From Trifolium pratense (Eukaryota > Streptophyta > Magnoliopsida > Fabales > Fabaceae): a stretch of DNA of 64,000 bases. Of the stretch, positions 1 through 8,897 are shown one piece after another. The position numbers were made by a program, and so were the translations under genes. Below the pieces are notes generated by a model. The model was not told the origin of the DNA. It did no database searches and saw only the letters and a list, made by a program, of their open reading frames with translations. The stretch covers positions 4,548,563 to 4,612,562 of the forward strand of contig NC_060063.1 in the NCBI RefSeq assembly GCF_020283565.1, in the 5' to 3' direction. Numbering within the stretch: position 1 is the stretch's first letter; each line of letters starts with the position of its first letter.

Positions 1-722
1 CTTCTGAGATTGCTTATCAGAGCTTCAAGACTCAGAGTCTTGAGATTTTGAGCTTCCTCTATTGCAGTGACCTTAGGTCTCCAAGCAATAGGAAGACTTC
101 TCAGAATCTTCTGAACATGGTCATAGGTTGAATAACTTCTCTTAAGAGCTTTAAGACCAGATACAAGGATTTGAAACCTTGTAAACATAGTCTCAATGTT
201 TTCATCTTGTTGCATAGTGAAAAGTTCATATTGTCTTATCAAAAGACTAGCTTTAGCCTCTTGAACCTTTTCATTACCATCATAGGTAGCACACATAGAA
301 TCAAAGATAGATTTAGCAGTAGATTTGTTCTCTATTCTGACATAATCCTCATGTCTAATAGCACCAACAACAATGTCCTTTACTCTATGATGCTTAGTGT
401 AGATTTTTAAGTTAGCTGGTGTGAGTAACTTTCTATGCTCAATGGACAACCTTCCATGTTCATTTAAGTTTTCAAAAGTTACTCCCAACTCAACCAAATC
501 CCACAACTCATGATCAATAGCAGTAATATTGCTATACAATCTCTCTTTCCACCACTCAAATAATGATGCATCACCATTGAATATAGGGGCTTTTCTGTTG
601 CCACTATGTTCATGTGATTCATTACTCAAGTAGTCAAAACCAAAAGCATTTCTAGGACCACCACCAGCTCCACTGGCCTCTTCACCGGTTGTTCTAGTGC
701 TACTATCGTCTCCTCCAGACAT
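1..722 (-). CDS. gag: Sirevirus gag, N-terminal part (S1)
   Basis: Encodes the start of a Copia Gag capsid precursor; translation begins [18 protein letters not shown] and stays open to the window edge. It is nearly the same protein as the complete Gag of S4 at 15250-17646, including the [11 protein letters not shown] and LWDLVELG stretches of the UBN2/DUF4219-type Gag domain. No stop codon or frameshift was seen in the visible 240 codons. The start is the ATG 70 bases downstream of the LTR, matching S4 and S3. The zinc knuckle and the rest of the protein lie off the window, so whether the whole gene is intact cannot be judged. Confidence 0.88.
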   Translation of the reverse strand, partial: MSGGDDSSTRTTGEEASGAGGGPRNAFGFDYLSNESHEHSGNRKAPIFNGDASLFEWWKERLYSNITAIDHELWDLVELGVTFENLNEHGRLSIEHRKLLTPANLKIYTKHHRVKDIVVGAIRHEDYVRIENKSTAKSIFDSMCATYDGNEKVQEAKASLLIRQYELFTMQQDENIETMFTRFQILVSGLKALKRSYSTYDHVQKILRSLPIAWRPKVTAIEEAQNLKTLSLEALISNLR

Positions 723-778
723 AGTGCTTTCACAAGATCTTTACTGTCTCACTGTTAAGTGAAAGTAACAGACCAGGT

Positions 779-790
779 GCTCTGATGCCA
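779..790 (-). promoter_or_regulatory. Primer binding site of S1
   Basis: Two bases inside the 5' LTR the minus strand reads TGGCATCAGAGC. This matches the usual plant Copia primer site for initiator methionine tRNA (TGGTATCAGAGC) at 11 of 12 positions. The same site with the same C substitution is present in S4. Confidence 0.8.
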
Positions 791-792
791 AT

Positions 793-1887
793 TGAAGGTG
801 TGAAAACACAAGAAGGGGGGGGGGGGGGTTGAATTGTGTTTTAGCTAAGTTAAAACTTTTTCAAGTTCTTAACTCAACTACGTTCGCAGCGGATAAATAA
901 CACAAATAATAACAAGAGAGAGAGAGAGAGATCACACAAGCAATTTATACTGGTTCCTCTCACAAAACGAGAGTAGTCCAGTCCCCTTGCACTTCCAAGG
1001 GAGTTCACTATAATCACACAAGATTACACCTGCTCAAGCACACAAGCAAGAGACTTCTCAACAATGCTCAAGCACACAAGCTTAAGACTTCACACTTAAG
1101 CACACAAGCTTAAGTTTCTCAAGAATAATAAAGTATATGAAAATATACAAATGCTCTTAGATGAACCTAAAGAGAGCAAATACAAATAGTACAGAGTATT
1201 TGACTAAAGTGCAAAAACACTTAACAGAGGTTCAGAGCTTGTATATCACAGAGTTCAGAGTTTGTTCAGCACACGTTCAAATCTTGATAATTGTATATAT
1301 GTTGTAGCTGAAGCTTCTAGTATATATACCACTAGAAAAGAGTCGTTGCAAAAGAACCGTTGGAGTTGATAAACTTTTGTCTTCAAGCAGCCTGTCTTGA
1401 TGCAGTTTGGTTGTATCCAAAACTAAGAAAGAGTTTCAGGTACTTTGACTACTGCAGAGAAGACTTTCCTTATTCAGCTAACAAACCTGAAGACCCACGT
1501 TCTCAAAAGAGGACAGACAAAGCAGAGGTAGCTGAACTGATCAGACTTGAAAGGTCCTTTTCTTCATTGGTAGAAGAGTTGACTAGCAAAGGGAATCTTT
1601 ACAGCTTTCAAAGAGATCTTCAGAGGTTGATGAAGCTTGTAGACAGACAAGAAGTTCTGAAGTCTTCATCCTCTGAATGTTGTATCTTCTGAAGTCCAAC
1701 ATCTTCTGAGCGCTTGTGAACTTCTGAATTCACATCCTCTGAACTTCACTCAGAGCTTATATGATGCTTATATCTGCGCACTTAAAATAAATTTTTAGTC
1801 CATTCAATTGTTAATTAATACTTTGTTATCATCAAAACCTTTATAGATTTAGGGGCAAACATTTTTTAAATCAATTTTGTTCCAACA
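793..1887 (-). repeat. 5' LTR of S1 (1095 bp)
   Basis: Terminal TG...CA on the minus strand. It contains a 14-base G run near 806 on the plus strand (C run in the element sense), the CTTAAG-rich tandem block near 1030-1110, and a TATATATA core near 1320-1328 that would drive minus-strand transcription. It aligns along its whole length with the LTRs of S3 and S4. A 110-codon frame on the plus strand at 1360-1692 is judged incidental. Confidence 0.9.
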
Positions 1888-2833
1888 ATCTTAACCTCAA
1901 CCAGATATTCCTTCTACTGAACCACACTCTCCCAGTAAATCTCCTAAACCAACCTCTGCACCTGAACTATCTGAACAACTTCTTGAACTTAACCCTGACT
2001 CAGGTCCTGAACATGTTTCCCCTGAACGTGTTCACACTTGTGCTCCAAGACCTTCAGAGGCAGATGTTGTTATCATTGACAACCCTGCTCCTGAATCACC
2101 AAAACACTCTACCATTCCCTATATCTCACCCTCACCCTCTGACCTATTTGGTAACCTCTCCAATCAGCTTTATGATGATCTACTTAGGTTGTCAAATATT
2201 AAGAACAGGTTATTGGTGTGTCCCTCTGATGTGGATGTTGAAGTATCTTTGCTCAAGGCCAAAATCTGTAATGCTCTGGATGCAGTTGGTGAGGATATAA
2301 AGTCTGTTATTGGTAAACGGGATATCGAGGTTGTTCATCTGATGAAGGAAGGTTTAGCACGGGCTAGTTTGAAGAGGTTGACCATGTACAGTCATGGGGA
2401 AAATGAGCGTGCTAAGTTTGCTGCTGTGTCTGCTGCTGTGTTGCGTCTGAATGCTTTCAAGGACTGCTGGGTAGATTCCAAATTGTTTAAGAGTCTAGAA
2501 GCTCAGAGAATAGAAACTGAACGTCTGGCTCAAGCTGCTGAGAGGCTTGCTCAAGAAGCTGCTGTTCTGAACCAAGAGGATGCTCCAGAAGCTGATGTTC
2601 TCATGATTGATTATCAAAAGGATGGTGAACCTTCCTCTGATAAAGGCAAAGCTCCGATGGATACAGATCAGCTGAGGGCTCTTCAGGAAGCATTGAGGCA
2701 ACAACAGGAAGCTCTTGAGAGGCAAAGATCAGATCATCAGAATCTAGATTCCAAGGTGGACAAGCTAGATTCTAAAGTGGACTTCTTGAACGACAAATTT
2801 GACATTCTCTTAGCCTTTCTTCAGAAACCCTAG
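1888..2833 (+). pseudogene. Envelope-position third ORF, C-terminal fragment (S2)
   Basis: C-terminal third of the same protein as 8898-11636. It has a proline/serine/glutamate-rich linker, the VCPSDVDVEV block, the WVDSKLFKSLEAQR block, and a C-terminal coiled-coil-like stretch rich in Q, E and L ending FLQKP. It is clearly diverged from the S4 protein but colinear. A TAA lies in frame at 1892-1894, right at the S1 insertion point, so this copy is broken even ignoring the missing N-terminus. From 1895 the frame is open to the TAG at 2831-2833. Function of the family is unknown. Confidence 0.8.
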
Positions 2834-3065
2834 GATTCTCAGCACATTTATGTTATTTTATTTATGTTTTTATTTATCTTCTGAACAATTTTTCTGTTTC
2901 TTTGGATTTTAACTTGGATATTTGGTTCGTTATTTTTTTATTTTGCGTGGTTTATCTTTATTCATTTTTTTTAGACAAGAAAATAAGAACACAAGCAGCA
3001 TTTAAAAGAAAATTTTTATTAATGAGCTGAATATGCTGAGTACATTGGTAAAAAGAAAAGACAAC
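2834..3065 (+). other. S2 spacer between third ORF and antisense gene
   Basis: About 230 AT-rich bases between the stop of the third ORF (plus strand) and the stop of the antisense small gene (minus strand); the two genes converge here. T-rich and A-rich runs near 2930-3020 could hold poly(A) signals for both transcripts, including an ATTAATAAA-type sequence on the minus strand near 3015. No other ORF is convincing. Confidence 0.5.
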
Positions 3066-3265
3066 CTAATCCTCTTCAGATTGATCCTCAGAAGAAATCT
3101 CAGATTTCTCTTCAGCATCATCTGATGATATTTCTATAGGCTCTGGGTTATGCTCTTCTTCTTCGTCTTGTTCTTCTTCTGGAACATAGCCAGCCAAGAA
3201 TTCAGCATAGTCAGCGTCAATCTCCTCTTCCTCAGACTCAGAATCTGACGAAAGAATGATGATTT
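3066..3265 (-). pseudogene. Antisense acidic small gene of S2, 3' piece
   Basis: On the minus strand, opposite to S2, this encodes the C-terminal half of the acidic protein found intact at 8302-8610. Matching blocks include ILSSDSE, EFLAGYVPEEEQ, NPEPIEISSDDAEEKSEISSE, ending in TAG at 3066-3068. Differences from the S4 copy are largely third-position or conservative changes. The 5' piece lies at 5859-5969; solo LTR X1 separates the two, so this copy is disrupted. Confidence 0.8.
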
Positions 3266-5858
3266 TGAAGTGGAAGAAATAGTCACAAGAAAGGGGGGTT
3301 TGAATTGTGACCCTTTTTTAAAAATTAATCCTGCATTCTACAAAATTGATCTCAAGTGTATACTTGGATAAATGTTAGTGAATTATAGAACAGCTTGGTC
3401 TGAGAACGTTCTTTACTATAAAATAGATTGTTCCGAGAACGTTCTCTACTGCGTGAGAATTCAAATTAAATATAATGAAGTGCTTTGTGTGATGTGTGTT
3501 TACAGTAAATAAAAGAGAATAAGGAAGAGAAACAACACACAAACAATTATCCTGGTTCACCCCCTAATAGTATGGGCTACTCCAGTCCTCACGCTCCTGT
3601 GAGATTATCCACTATGAGATACTACCGATCTCAAATTACACTTCTTCCTTGATCTAGTCCAAGATCATAATCTTCCAAGCTTCACTCGCTTGATCTACCT
3701 AAGTCCTCCAGACTTTATAAGGTGTCACTCAATCAATAGTTACGTATTGACTTGAGCCAATCTTTTACAAATGATGATGGTTTGGATCTTCAAGCTTTTA
3801 CAAAAACTCAAACAATTGAGAAGCTTGTTACAATGGAAAAAACTCTCAGTTCACTCAAATGATATACTGATCCTAGTATTGAGATTACAATGTTTGGAGT
3901 GAGAGAGATTTAAATAAAGAGACAAAGATGTAACCACTTAAAAATGGGTTATGTTGAAAAATGGTCTCTTGAGTTATTTGCTTTTAGAAACTCAAAGGTT
4001 AGTTTGAGAAGCAAATAAAAACACTCTAAACTCAGAAGTATGATGAGAATGTAGATCTTGAGTGTGAGTGATAAAAGAAGAGTTTTATGACTTGTAGACA
4101 AAAACAAGTGATTGATGATTTGTAGCTTCAACTCTTGCTCTTCAATGTTGCCAAAGCCTTCCTTTTATAGTTGAACCTTGAGTCTTCAGTTCCTTGGTCC
4201 CAAATGAAGTTTTCCAACGGCTAGTTGCTTCAAAATAGACAGCTCATGCTGAATTGTCGAGTGGATAAGCTCAAACTGATCTTTCTCAGAACGTTCTCCC
4301 TGCTATTCTTCATGTTTTCAAATAAAAGGGCCATAATGACAGCTTGCAATGGGCTGTAGATAGTTGTTCTTTGCTTCCTCACCAAGTATATCTGTTATAG
4401 ACTATTTAGGCACGTTTTGGACAGCTGTAGATGAGCTTGCAACTTCAAAAGCAAAGGACAGTCATTCTCAGCATCGTTCTCAGAGTGTTCTCCAGACTGG
4501 GTAATATATGACTTTGTTCTTTTGAAGCAGATTTGATGCATGACAGAAACCAGCTGTAATATGTAGAGGAAGCAGCTGTATTGTCCTTCTTTGGAACTGT
4601 TCATGATGTCCTTTACAAGTACTTTCATTCTTGATTAAAAATTAATCTCTTTGGAGAATGTTCATTTAATAATGAAATTGAAAGTACATGACAACTATGA
4701 GTTGAAGATGTGTTGTCCCATTCTCATTGGTCTATGTAAACTTTGTCTAAACACACTTGAGACACCTGATGAGATCTTGCCTTGAGAATTTATCATGTTG
4801 CCCATGCTTGATCCTTAATTATGGCCAAAGGGGAAAGTCACTTTTCTCCCAAATATTCCTTGCCTTAATTGATCATAAACTGTTGTGATCTTGTGAGTTA
4901 AAACCAAGATAAAAGTGCTTCTTTGTCTTGAACAGAGTTGACTTAAAGAAATAAGTACTTTTGCTATGAAGCTCGTTCTTGGAGAGAATGAAGCATAAAC
5001 TGTAGAATGTTCTCAGAGCATTCTTGAACCAGCATTCAAGATTTTCTTCAAGGAGTGAGACACGTGATCTTGATCAATTAACTTGAAATCTTGCTGCTGC
5101 AAAACTTCCCACAATTCCTCTTTGATGTTTTGCACACATGGTTGCTTGCTCATTGATGACCTTTAAGATTCTTTAGTGGAGGCATGAGAGTACTCATCAT
5201 TGAGAATGATTAAAACTTTTATTCCTTGTGCATAAGCTCCTTTGAAAAACTCATGGACCATCATTCTCAAACGTTGTCATCTTGAGAAGCTTTAGTAAAA
5301 TGATACTTTGAGTAGGTTTTGAAGATCCTCAATGAATGCATCATTCCCATTAATATTAATTGTAGTAGTAAATCCTCAAAGCATATAACTCAAAAACTCA
5401 TTGTAACCCTTGTCACATAAAATCAATATATTCTTGAGTAGCTTGTGATGCAGGTTTTTCCATCCTGATTCTTCAACTATGATCCTCAAATTCTTCCTTG
5501 ATTATTCAATACTTGTTGTGATCCTTGAGTGATGAGGAAGACAATTATCCATGAAACTCACTTTCTTGTTTGATCCTTCGATGAATCTTTTTATGATTCA
5601 AAACAACAGTCTTTAAAAATCTTCTTGAAGCTTGTGATACTACTGTTGTAATTATCTGATGATACTCCAATTCTTTCATTGTTTGAGTATATAAATGCAC
5701 TTGTTGACGTGAGTAGCCTCTAGCTCGTCCACTTGATAATATCTATCTTTCAACAAAAACTCAAGTGCAAACATCAGTAGATCACCATTCATAAAACTTA
5801 ACATTTATTCCATAAGGTTTGTTGTCATTAAAATACTAAAATGGATTTTGCCTCAACA
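3266..5858 (-). mobile_element. Solo LTR X1, 2593 bp, related Copia family
   Basis: Bounded by perfect 5-bp target duplications GATTT (3261-3265 and 5859-5863). Read on the minus strand it starts TGTTGAGGC and ends TTCTTCCACTTCA. Near the end it carries CACAATTCAAACCCCCC, very like the CACAATTCAACCCCCC near the end of the Sirevirus LTRs, so I infer a related but longer-LTR Copia family. No internal coding region remains, the expected result of LTR-LTR recombination. It contains three AGAACGTTCT palindromes (3403, 3436, 4288). It interrupts the antisense gene of S2. No ORF within it resembles a protein. Confidence 0.85.
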
Positions 5859-5969
5859 GATTTCAGCTTCTTGTGGCTTCTTATCTTCTTCTTTATCTCG
5901 TTCCTCCCTTTCGCGTTCTTCTTCTTTCTTCCTGCGAACCTCAGCGATACGAGCACTAAACCTTTTCAT
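5859..5969 (-). pseudogene. Antisense acidic small gene of S2, 5' piece
   Basis: Encodes the basic N-terminus of the small antisense protein, beginning MKRFSARIAEVRRKK, against MKRFSLRIAEFKRKK in S4. After about 36 codons the frame runs into X1 and stops at once. A TATAAAAAG box lies upstream on the minus strand (plus coordinates about 6035-6045), roughly 70 bases before the ATG. This supports MKRF as the true start in both copies. Confidence 0.78.
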
Positions 5970-6229
5970 TCTTCTTGATTTTTGTTATATCTTGCCTATA
6001 TTTTGTTGTGAAGAATGTTTGTCAACAAAGTTCTCTTTTTATAGCCTTTTTGGCGCTTTGGTTTTCGTTTTTGAAATAAATTCACCTTTGTAACAACCAA
6101 TTTCTATCTTTGACTATCTTGGTTTCCTAACTTTTTGCTTTTTGATAATGACAAAAGGGGGAGTATTTACACATTAATTGATAAGTTGATAAGTTTCAAA
6201 AAGCTGAAACCACTTTTGTTTGTTAAGTT
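5970..6229 (+). other. S2 3' region with extra polypurine tract
   Basis: Continuation of S2 between the antisense gene promoter and the S3 insertion. It holds a polypurine tract on the plus strand (ACAAAAGGGGGAGTA, about 6151-6165) equivalent to the upstream tract in S4 at 8097-8108. It ends with AAGTT (6225-6229), the target duplication of S3. No sense ORF. Confidence 0.6.
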
Positions 6230-6534
6230 TGAAGGTGTGAAAACACAAGAAGGGGGGGTTGAATTGTGTTTTAGTCAAGTTTAAAACTTTTTCAAGTTCT
6301 TAACTTAACTACAACAGCAACGGATAAATAACACAATAAAACAAGTTAAGAGAGAGAGAGAGAGATCACACAGGCAATTTATACTGGTTCCTCTCACAAA
6401 ACGAGAGTAGTCCAGTCCCCTTGCACTTCCAAGGGATTTCACTATAATCACACAAGATTACACCTGCTCAAGCACACAAGCAAGAGACTTCTCAATAATG
6501 CTCAAGCACACAAGCTTAAGACTTCACACTTAAG
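6230..6534 (-). repeat. 3' LTR of S3, distal piece
   Basis: The plus-strand left 305 bp of the LTR, identical to 28934-29238 except for a difference near the primer-proximal end (CAACGG versus CAGCGG). S4 inserted at its inner end, inside the CTTAAG-rich tandem block, duplicating TTAAG (6530-6534 and 18845-18849). Confidence 0.92.
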
Positions 6535-7662
6535 TGAAGGTGTGAAAACACAAGAAGGGGGGGGTTGAATTGTGTTTTAGCTAAGTTAAAACTTTTTCAA
6601 GTTCTTAACTCAACTACGTTAGCAGCGGAAAAGTAACACAATAAATAACAAGTTAAGGAGATAGAGAGAGAGAGATCACACAAGCAATTTATACTGGTTC
6701 CTCTCACAAAACGAGAGTAGTCCAGTCCCCTTGCACTTCCAAGGGAGTTCACTATAATCACACAAGATTACACCTGCTCAAGCACACAAGCAAGAGACTT
6801 CACAACTATGCTCAAGCACACAAGCTTAAGACTTCACACTTAAACACACAAGTTTAAGTCTCACACTTAAGCACACAAGCTTAAGTTACACACGTAACAA
6901 TAAAGTATATAAAAATATACAAGTGCTCTTAGATGAACCTAAAGAGAGCAAATACAAATAGTACAGAGTATTTGGCTAAAGTGCAAAAACACTTGAGAAA
7001 GGTTCAGAGCTTGTATATCACAGAGTTCAGAGTTTGTTTGTTCAGCGCACGTTCAATTCTTGATAATAAAATTTATTGCAGCTGATCCTTCTAGTATATA
7101 TACCACTAGAAAAGAGTCGTTGCAAAAAGGAGCCGTTGGAGTTGATAACCTTTTGTCTTCAAGCAATCTGTCTTGATGCAGTTTGGTTGTATCCAAAACT
7201 AAGAAAGAGTTTCAGTTACTTTGACTACTGCAGAGTGGACTTTCCTTATTCAGCTAACAAAACTGAAGACCCACGTTCTCAAGATAGGACAGACAAAACA
7301 GAGATAGCTGAACTGATCAGGCTTGAAAAGTCCTTTTCTCCATTGGTAGAAGAGTTGACTAGCAAAGGGAATCTTCACAACTTTCAAAGAGATCTTCAGA
7401 GTTTGATGAAGCTTGTAGACAGACAGGAACTTCTGAAGTCTTCATCCTCTGAACGTTGTAACCTCTGAAGTCCAACATCTTCTGAGCGCTTGTGAACTTC
7501 TGAATTCACATCCTCTGAACTCCACTCAGGACTTAAATGATGCTTATATCTGCACACTTAAAGTAAATTTTTAGTCCTTCCAATTGTTTATTAATACTTT
7601 GTTATCATCAAAACCTTTACAGATTTAGGGGCAAACATTTTTAAATCAATTTTGTTCCAACA
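6535..7662 (-). repeat. 3' LTR of S4 (1128 bp)
   Basis: Minus-strand termini TGTTGGAAC...CACACCTTCA. Same length as 17717-18844, with matching features at the same offsets (8-base G run, CTTAAG-rich block, TATATATA core near 7095-7102). The plus-strand 130-codon frame at 7076-7468 recurs at the same offset in the other LTR, as expected of identical repeats. Confidence 0.95.
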
Positions 7663-7676
7663 ATCTCCCCCTTTTT
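7663..7676 (-). promoter_or_regulatory. Polypurine tract of S4 next to 3' LTR
   Basis: The minus strand reads AAAAAGGGGGAGAT immediately before the LTR, the expected primer for plus-strand DNA synthesis. S3 (19637-19650) and S2 (30383-30396, plus strand) have the same sequence in the same place. Confidence 0.85.
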
Positions 7677-8223
7677 GATGATGACAAACATAAGTATTAA
7701 TTGACAATTGTTGTTAAATTAACTTATCATGTTTCTCTTAGGTTTATGAGGTTTGCAAGCTCCCCCTAAGATTGATACTCCATAAAGTCTGAACTTTATG
7801 TTTTATCCATGATATTTTAATTTAGTATAAGATTAAGATGTTTTGAAATAAAACAAATTTCATATCTTTCTTCAGAGTGAGAGGTTTGCAAGCTCTCCCC
7901 CTAAGTCTCATAAGGCTAAGTTAAAATTGCACTCTTAACTTATCCTTACTTATGAAATTTATTTCAGTTTCAACTAACTTAGTCTCCTCCTTGAAATACG
8001 TAAAACAACTTAAAAGTAACAACTTTTAATATAATAGATAAAAGCGAGATAAAAGGCGTGGTTTCAGTTTTGGAACTTATCAATTAATGCGTAACTACTC
8101 CCCCTTTTGTCATTATCAAAAAGTAAAACAAAGTTATAAAACCAAGACAGTCAAAGAAGAAAGAGTGGTTGTTACAAAGGTGAATTAATTTCAAAAAACA
8201 AAAAACCAACACGCTCAAGGGTT
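7677..8223 (-). other. S4 3' untranslated region with repeated polypurine tracts
   Basis: Noncoding. Besides the LTR-adjacent tract, the minus strand carries three further GGGGGAG-type purine tracts at 7761-7770, 7894-7905 and 8097-8108. The first two sit in repeated contexts (CTTAGGGGGAG(AG)CTTGCAAACCTC). Multiplied polypurine tracts before the 3' LTR are a known Sirevirus trait. The same set is present in S3 (19730-20095) and S2 (split by S3). Confidence 0.7.
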
Positions 8224-8230
8224 TATAAAA
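8224..8230 (+). promoter_or_regulatory. TATA box of the S4 antisense gene
   Basis: TATAAAA on the plus strand, antisense to S4, 72 bases before the ATG at 8302. S2 has TATAAAAAG at the equivalent place. The in-frame ATG at 8245 is only 15 bases after the box and would lie before the likely start of transcription, which is why I favour 8302. Confidence 0.6.
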
Positions 8231-8301
8231 CGGAACAAGTTAACATGCCTGCTTCACATAAAAACAAGAAGAAACAAGTGAAGCAAGAGAAAGTAGGAAT
8301 A

Positions 8302-8610
8302 ATGAAAAGATTCAGTTTACGCATCGCAGAGTTTAAGAGAAAGAAGAACGAAGAGAAACGCGAAGACGAAGAGAAAGATAAAAAAGACAACAAGAAACCA
8401 CAAGATGCTGAGATAATAATCATCTCATCAGACTCTGAAGCTGAAGAGAATGAAGATGATGCTGACTATGTGGAGTTCTTGGCTAGCTATGTTCCAGAAG
8501 AGGAACAAGAAGAAGAAGAACAAGAGCAAAACCCAGATCCCATTGAAATATCATCAGAGGATGCTGAGGAGAAATCAGAGATTTCTTCTGAGTTTTATCC
8601 ATCTGATTAG
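8302..8610 (+). CDS. Small acidic antisense protein of Sirevirus S4
   Basis: Encodes about 102 residues on the strand opposite to all other S4 genes. The N-terminal third is strongly basic (MKRFSLRIAEFKRKK, then mixed K/E/R). The rest is very acidic, with a SSDSEAEE cluster, FLASYVPEEEQ and DPIEISSEDAEEKSEISSE. No signal peptide or membrane segment is seen. S2 carries a diverged copy that keeps the frame and most residues, including MKRF, YVPEEEQ and EKSEISSE, which argues that the frame is real. A longer frame starts at 8245 but that ATG has no counterpart checked in S2. A TATA box lies upstream and AATAAA downstream. No family is recognised; the charge pattern resembles nuclear acidic proteins, but that is only a resemblance. 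Confidence 0.7.
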   Translation: MKRFSLRIAEFKRKKNEEKREDEEKDKKDNKKPQDAEIIIISSDSEAEENEDDADYVEFLASYVPEEEQEEEEQEQNPDPIEISSEDAEEKSEISSEFYPSD

Positions 8611-8897
8611 GATTAGGTTGTCCTTTTCTTTTTCTTCTTACCAATGTACTCTACATTATCAGATCATTAATAAAATTTTCGTTTTTTTTTTTTTTTTAAA
8701 AGCATCTTGTGTTCTTGTGTTCTTATTTATCAAGAAAATATAGATATCAAGTGGACAAAAAAGTAATCAATCAAAACATAAACACAATCTTGAAATAGAT
8801 AAACCAGAAAAAGTGTTCAGAAGGTAAACAAGGAAATAAACATGACAAAATAAGCAAGCAAAACATAAAAAATATGAAGAAAAATGTGCATAGAATC
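8611..8897 (+). other. Convergent spacer with poly(A) signals, S4
   Basis: Between the antisense gene stop (8608-8610) and the third-ORF stop on the minus strand (8898). The plus strand has ATTAATAAAATT near 8665-8676 followed by a T run (8683-8697), a plausible poly(A) signal for the antisense transcript. No further ORF is supported. Confidence 0.5.

Larger units (their letters stand above)
1..1887 (-). mobile_element. Sirevirus-type Copia element S1, 5' part only
   Basis: Minus-strand Ty1/Copia element running off the left edge. Its 5' LTR (793-1887), primer site (779-790) and first 240 gag codons are present. The LTR begins TGTTGGAAC and ends CACACCTTCA when read on the minus strand, the same termini as six other LTR copies in the window. 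It is inserted in the third ORF of plus-strand element S2. The base after the LTR begins the probable target duplication (ATCTT, 1888-1892), but the partner copy is outside the window. Confidence 0.9.

Noticed and set aside
5848..6093. Serine-rich 81-codon plus-strand frame
   Set aside because: Reverse-strand shadow of the antisense gene's K/E-rich codons in S2, crossing the X1 boundary.
7076..7468. 130-codon plus-strand frame in the S4 LTRs (also 18258-18650, and 1360-1692 in S1)
   Set aside because: It recurs only because the LTRs are repeats. The frame is broken by indels and stops in the S3 and S2 LTRs, lies antisense across the U3 promoter, and shows no recognisable domain.
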